A stretch of 6,790 nucleotides of DNA from Akkermansiaceae bacterium UBA985 (lineage in GTDB: Bacteria > Verrucomicrobiota > Verrucomicrobiia > Verrucomicrobiales > Akkermansiaceae), in the NCBI GenBank assembly GCA_002292185.1, contig DBBL01000075.1, forward strand, positions 1-6,790, read 5' to 3'. A program made the position numbers and the translations under genes. The notes beneath the pieces are model-generated. The model saw only the letters and a program-made list of their open reading frames with translations, was not told the origin of the DNA and made no database searches. This document shows positions 3,808 through 6,790 of this stretch, piece after piece (positions within the stretch are counted from its first letter, which is position 1; each line of letters starts with the position of its first letter).

Positions 3808-6379
3808 GAATCGACCAGAGCCGGTTATTCCTGATCACGAGGTGCTGCGTAAAATAGGCGGCGGCTCCTATGGTGAAGTATGGCTGGCAAGAGGGGTTAC
3901 CGGTGCCATGCGCGCGGTAAAGCTCGTACGCCGTGAAGACTTTGAGGATGAAATTGGTTTTGAAAGAGAGTTTGAGGGCATCCTCAAGTATGAGCCAATA
4001 TCCAGAGATCATCCTGGCCTGGTTAATATTTTACACGTAGGTAGGAGTAAGGATAAGGACGAAGGTGATTTTTATTACTACGTCATGGAGTTGGGCGATG
4101 ATGTCCACGTGGGAGATGAATTTAATCCAGTAGAGTATCAGCCGCGCAACTTGCGCACTGATTTAAAAAAGGCAAAAGGGATACCGATTGATACCGATGT
4201 GGTTATTAATGTCGGCTTGAGGCTTGCTGAAGCACTTGCCCACCTTCATGGTAAAGGATTAGCTCATCGCGATATTAAGCCTTCTAACATTATTTTTGTA
4301 GGGGGGAAGGCGAAGCTTGCCGATATCGGTTTGGTCGCTGCTCGCGGTCAGAGAACCTTTGTTGGTACGGAGGGCTTTGTCCCGCCCGAGGGCCCTGGTT
4401 CAGCAAGAGCTGATATTTATGGCTTGGGTAAAGTGCTTTATGAAATGGCAACGGGGAAGGATCGCCTGCAGTTCCCTGAATTGCCTGACGAGCTGCCCGA
4501 AGAAACGAACAAAAAACGTTGGTTGGCGCTCAATCAAGTAATCTGCGATATCTGTGAGCCGCGCCTTTCAAAACGCTTGATTAGCACGGCTCCAAGTCTT
4601 GCCGATAGCTTTGCTCGGCTACAGCGCGGTCAGCAGGTTCGACATCTTAATCGTGGCAATCGGGTATGGGTGATGTCCTTGTTAGTGATAAGTCTTTTGT
4701 CTGCGCTGTGGTGGTTTCGTGATCCTCTTGCCCAGCTCAGTGGCTTTTCAGAACCTGTGCGGGTAGTTGAATCTAGTCAGTTGGGCTACATCAAGGTCGT
4801 CAGTGATCCGGAAGGTGCGGAAGTCTTTGATTTGGAGGGTCGATTTTTGGGCATCACACCACTGCCCAATATCGAGCTTGCGGCGGGTAATCGTTATGAG
4901 TTTGAATTCAGGATGGAGGGTTATCGTAATGAGCATGTTGAGGGAGACGTGATTGCCAATAAGACGACAACCGTCGAGAAGGTTCTCTCCATCTACGCTC
5001 CACCGATTGAAGACGAAGAATGGGTGGATAATTTTGGCGTTACTTATCAGCCTGCTGACGGTTATCATGTCAGCTCTGGTTTTATCAGGAAGTATCAATG
5101 GGGGCGCTTTCTTCGTGAAACCGGCACAAAACACCCATCCCAGATCGTCTCGCACAGTGAGCGAGGTGTGAAAAGATCTGTGGTATTGGTGCCAGAGCAG
5201 GCCGCAGTTGCCTATTGCGACTGGCAAAGTCAAACAGCTTTGGATGCGGGTTATCTCAGTGAGGTTCAGTATATCGCACCGATAATAGATACGAATTTCA
5301 AAAACCCGACAATATCAGCACAAGCACAACAGAAGCAGTGGCGTCCATTCCGTACGGCCGTCATGAATATACCATTTGCTAGTCTTGAGTTAACTAGCCT
5401 GCCAGACGGTGCGCTCGTGCAAATCAATGGTCAATATAAGGGGGTGACTCCACTTGTCATCGAGGCGATTAAGCCCGGTGTGGTGGATGTTCATATGATG
5501 TTAGAGGGTTACCGGCGTCACAAAAAATCCATCCAGATAAAAGGCAAAGAAGATAAAAAAATACAGGTGACGATGCATCGTAACAACAGTGTCGTATTTG
5601 GTGAGAAATGGGAAAATAGCTTGGGCATGCAGCTGGTGCCGCTGGCAGATGATTTGCTGGTTTCGATGTGGGAAACGCGCAAGGTTGATTACCTTACTTT
5701 TTGTAACGATACAAAGACGCCGATGAGCCCAACGCCTAAGTTCAAACAAGGGCCTCTGCACCCTGTGGTCAATGTTTCTCGGGTGGATGCAGTAGCCTTC
5801 TGTCAATGGCTTACAGCGAGGGAGCGTGCACTGGAACGAATTTCCGAAGATGAAACGTATCGACTGCTCACAGACTGGGAGTGGAGTCTTCTTGCGGGCT
5901 TAGCTGATGATCCTGATCACCTGCCCTCAATGCGAGAGATGAGAACCGAAAAGAGCTTTCCTTGGGGGCAGATATGGCCGCCCGAGGATACAGGCACCTT
6001 GGTGGGTAATCTGGCAGGTAAGTCAGCATCACAGGCGGAGGATATGCCGCGTGATAGAACCCTGATGGACTATGATGATGGTCATGAGAAAACCTCACCA
6101 GTGGGATCTTTTCCTGCCAATGCGATTGGTGTTTATGATTTGGCTGGAAATGTATCAGAGTGGGTGGCTGATGATTATGCTGAGGATGGCGCATACGGTG
6201 TGCTTCGAGGAGGAAACTGGGGCAGTTATTTAGCGAAACACCTTTATGTCACTAGCCGTAATGCAGTAAAGTCCACCAAGACGGGTGATCGTTATGGTTT
6301 TCGAGTAGTGCTGGCAAAGACTAAACCAACACAGATAAGAGAATTGCCGACAGATGATTTTCCCGATCAAGGACCGTAG
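3797..6379 (+). CDS. Transmembrane Ser/Thr protein kinase with duplicated PEGA + FGE-like sensor region
   Basis: An 860-aa receptor-type Hanks kinase. The cytosolic kinase domain (about 14-275) has the glycine loop GGGSYGEV (21-28), the ATP-binding Lys in AVKL (K42), the catalytic loop HRDIKPSN (157-164; D159, K161, N164), the metal-binding motif as DIG (176-178) in place of DFG, and PPEGPG (196-201) in the place of APE. The active-site residues are present, so it should be active. A single membrane span lies at about 289-306 after a basic stretch. Outside the membrane come PEGA 1 (about 330-397), a truncated FGE-like segment (about 408-495), PEGA 2 (about 528-594) and a full FGE-like/C-type-lectin-fold domain (about 604-838) with GVYDLAGNVSEWV, VLRGGNW and GFRVV. 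The last domain lacks the catalytic cysteines of formylglycine-generating enzymes and is probably a ligand- or protein-binding sensor. The ATG at 3797 overlaps the sigma gene; the stop is TAG at 6377-6379. The sigma factor is its likely substrate (inference from linkage). Confidence 0.95.
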   Translation: MRGKNRPEPVIPDHEVLRKIGGGSYGEVWLARGVTGAMRAVKLVRREDFEDEIGFEREFEGILKYEPISRDHPGLVNILHVGRSKDKDEGDFYYYVMELGDDVHVGDEFNPVEYQPRNLRTDLKKAKGIPIDTDVVINVGLRLAEALAHLHGKGLAHRDIKPSNIIFVGGKAKLADIGLVAARGQRTFVGTEGFVPPEGPGSARADIYGLGKVLYEMATGKDRLQFPELPDELPEETNKKRWLALNQVICDICEPRLSKRLISTAPSLADSFARLQRGQQVRHLNRGNRVWVMSLLVISLLSALWWFRDPLAQLSGFSEPVRVVESSQLGYIKVVSDPEGAEVFDLEGRFLGITPLPNIELAAGNRYEFEFRMEGYRNEHVEGDVIANKTTTVEKVLSIYAPPIEDEEWVDNFGVTYQPADGYHVSSGFIRKYQWGRFLRETGTKHPSQIVSHSERGVKRSVVLVPEQAAVAYCDWQSQTALDAGYLSEVQYIAPIIDTNFKNPTISAQAQQKQWRPFRTAVMNIPFASLELTSLPDGALVQINGQYKGVTPLVIEAIKPGVVDVHMMLEGYRRHKKSIQIKGKEDKKIQVTMHRNNSVVFGEKWENSLGMQLVPLADDLLVSMWETRKVDYLTFCNDTKTPMSPTPKFKQGPLHPVVNVSRVDAVAFCQWLTARERALERISEDETYRLLTDWEWSLLAGLADDPDHLPSMREMRTEKSFPWGQIWPPEDTGTLVGNLAGKSASQAEDMPRDRTLMDYDDGHEKTSPVGSFPANAIGVYDLAGNVSEWVADDYAEDGAYGVLRGGNWGSYLAKHLYVTSRNAVKSTKTGDRYGFRVVLAKTKPTQIRELPTDDFPDQGP
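4784..5884 (+). repeat. Protein-level tandem duplication inside the kinase gene (PEGA + FGE N-part, two copies)
   Basis: Copy 1 covers kinase residues about 330-495 and copy 2 about 528-696. The PEGA parts share S-x-P-x-G-A-x-V, G-x-T-P-L and M-x-GYR. The FGE-like parts share a Trp-x-N-x-x-G opening, and V-V-x-V followed by A-V-A-(Y/F)-C-x-W (RSVVLVPEQAAVAYCDW versus HPVVNVSRVDAVAFCQW). The DNA sequences have diverged, so the duplication is old. Copy 1 ends before the GNVSEW core and continues as a linker of about 30 residues into PEGA 2. Confidence 0.7.
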
Positions 6380-6407
6380 TGGCCCATAATATACAAAGAA
6401 TAACAAC

Positions 6408-6790
6408 ATGGTAGAAATTAAGATTAATTACGAAGGTGAGCTGCAGTGTAAGAGTACGCACGGCCCCTCGAAGACAGTATGCGTCACGGACGCTCCTGTG
6501 GATAATAATGGCCGTGGGCTTTCATTTTCACCCACTGACCTTTTGGCCACTGCATTGGGGAGCTGCATGGCGACGATCATGGGCATTGTTGCTGAGCGCA
6601 AAGAGTTAGATCTCGAGGGTATGGTCATTACCGTCGGCAAACACATGTCAGATGATATGCCTCGAAGAATTTCCCGCTTAGATGTCCGCATAGAGATGCC
6701 ACTATCTGAAGACCACCCTCAGAGAAAAATCCTCGAAAGCTCCGCATTGAGCTGCCCTGTTCATCAAAGCATTCATCCTGATGTTGAGGT
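6408..6790 (+). CDS. OsmC-family peroxide-detoxifying protein, N-terminal part (runs off the right edge)
   Basis: The OsmC/Ohr superfamily comprises small cytoplasmic dimers that reduce organic hydroperoxides with a reactive cysteine pair. From the ATG at 6408-6410, 127 residues are visible. The first catalytic cysteine is C53 in SPTDLLATALGSCMATIMG (41-59), and the second is C116 in ALSCPVHQSIHP (113-124). Both are in the expected places, so the enzyme is probably functional and only its last few residues fall outside the window, given the usual family length of about 130-140. The sequence is closer to the OsmC-like branch than to Ohr, but the exact subgroup is unclear. The gene starts 28 bp after the kinase stop, with no terminator in the gap and only a weak AAAGAA upstream of the ATG, so it may be carried on the sigma-kinase transcript. 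Confidence 0.93.
   Translation, partial: MVEIKINYEGELQCKSTHGPSKTVCVTDAPVDNNGRGLSFSPTDLLATALGSCMATIMGIVAERKELDLEGMVITVGKHMSDDMPRRISRLDVRIEMPLSEDHPQRKILESSALSCPVHQSIHPDVE

Noticed and set aside
4748..5233. 161-residue open frame on the minus strand inside the kinase gene
   Set aside because: It lies opposite well-supported PEGA/FGE-like coding sequence, and its product shows no recognisable features.
6428..6691. 87-residue minus-strand open frame over the OsmC gene
   Set aside because: The plus strand encodes a clear OsmC protein with both catalytic cysteines, so this is antisense shadow.

Overview
The window carries six genes: three on the minus strand (positions 1-2904) and three on the plus strand (3154-6790), diverging from a 249-bp AT-rich intergenic region at 2905-3153. 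Two genes run off the window: a DEAD-box RNA helicase at the left edge and an OsmC-family protein at the right edge. No RNA genes, CRISPR arrays, insertion sequences or tRNAs were seen. The likely host is a member of the Verrucomicrobiota, perhaps an Opitutae/Puniceicoccales-type marine bacterium. This is inferred from protein style only: a kinase with the 'PPEGPG...ADIYGLGKVLYEMATGKDR' type C-lobe joined to PEGA and sulfatase-modifying-factor (FGE)-type domains, and an adjacent ECF-like sigma factor. Base composition looks close to balanced, and five of the six starts lack a Shine-Dalgarno motif.

Minus strand, in transcription order: (i) a 262-aa coiled-coil protein (2116-2904); (ii) a 483-aa protein (597-2048) with a long Ser/Pro/Thr/Glu-rich disordered N-terminal half and a folded C-terminal half; (iii) the N-terminal 157 residues of a DEAD-box RNA helicase (1-472). 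The first two together resemble, from memory of family patterns, the cytosolic part of certain long OmpA-domain proteins best known from cyanobacteria. Here that module is split over two genes, and neither gene has a membrane segment or an OmpA domain.

Plus strand: a 217-aa sigma-70/ECF-like factor (3154-3807) overlaps by 11 bp an 860-aa transmembrane Ser/Thr protein kinase (3797-6379), followed after 28 bp by an OsmC-type peroxide-detoxifying protein (6408 onward). The kinase has an intact catalytic core, one membrane span, and an extracytoplasmic part built from a duplicated PEGA + FGE-like unit. The first FGE-like copy is truncated. The second is full length but lacks the cysteines of true formylglycine-generating enzymes, so it probably serves as a sensor or binding domain.

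Working model (inference): an envelope-sensing kinase controls its co-translated sigma factor by phosphorylation instead of through an anti-sigma factor. The divergently encoded coiled-coil and disordered proteins may be part of the same envelope-linked circuit, as regulon members, scaffolds or phosphorylation targets. No experiment or database search supports this model yet.
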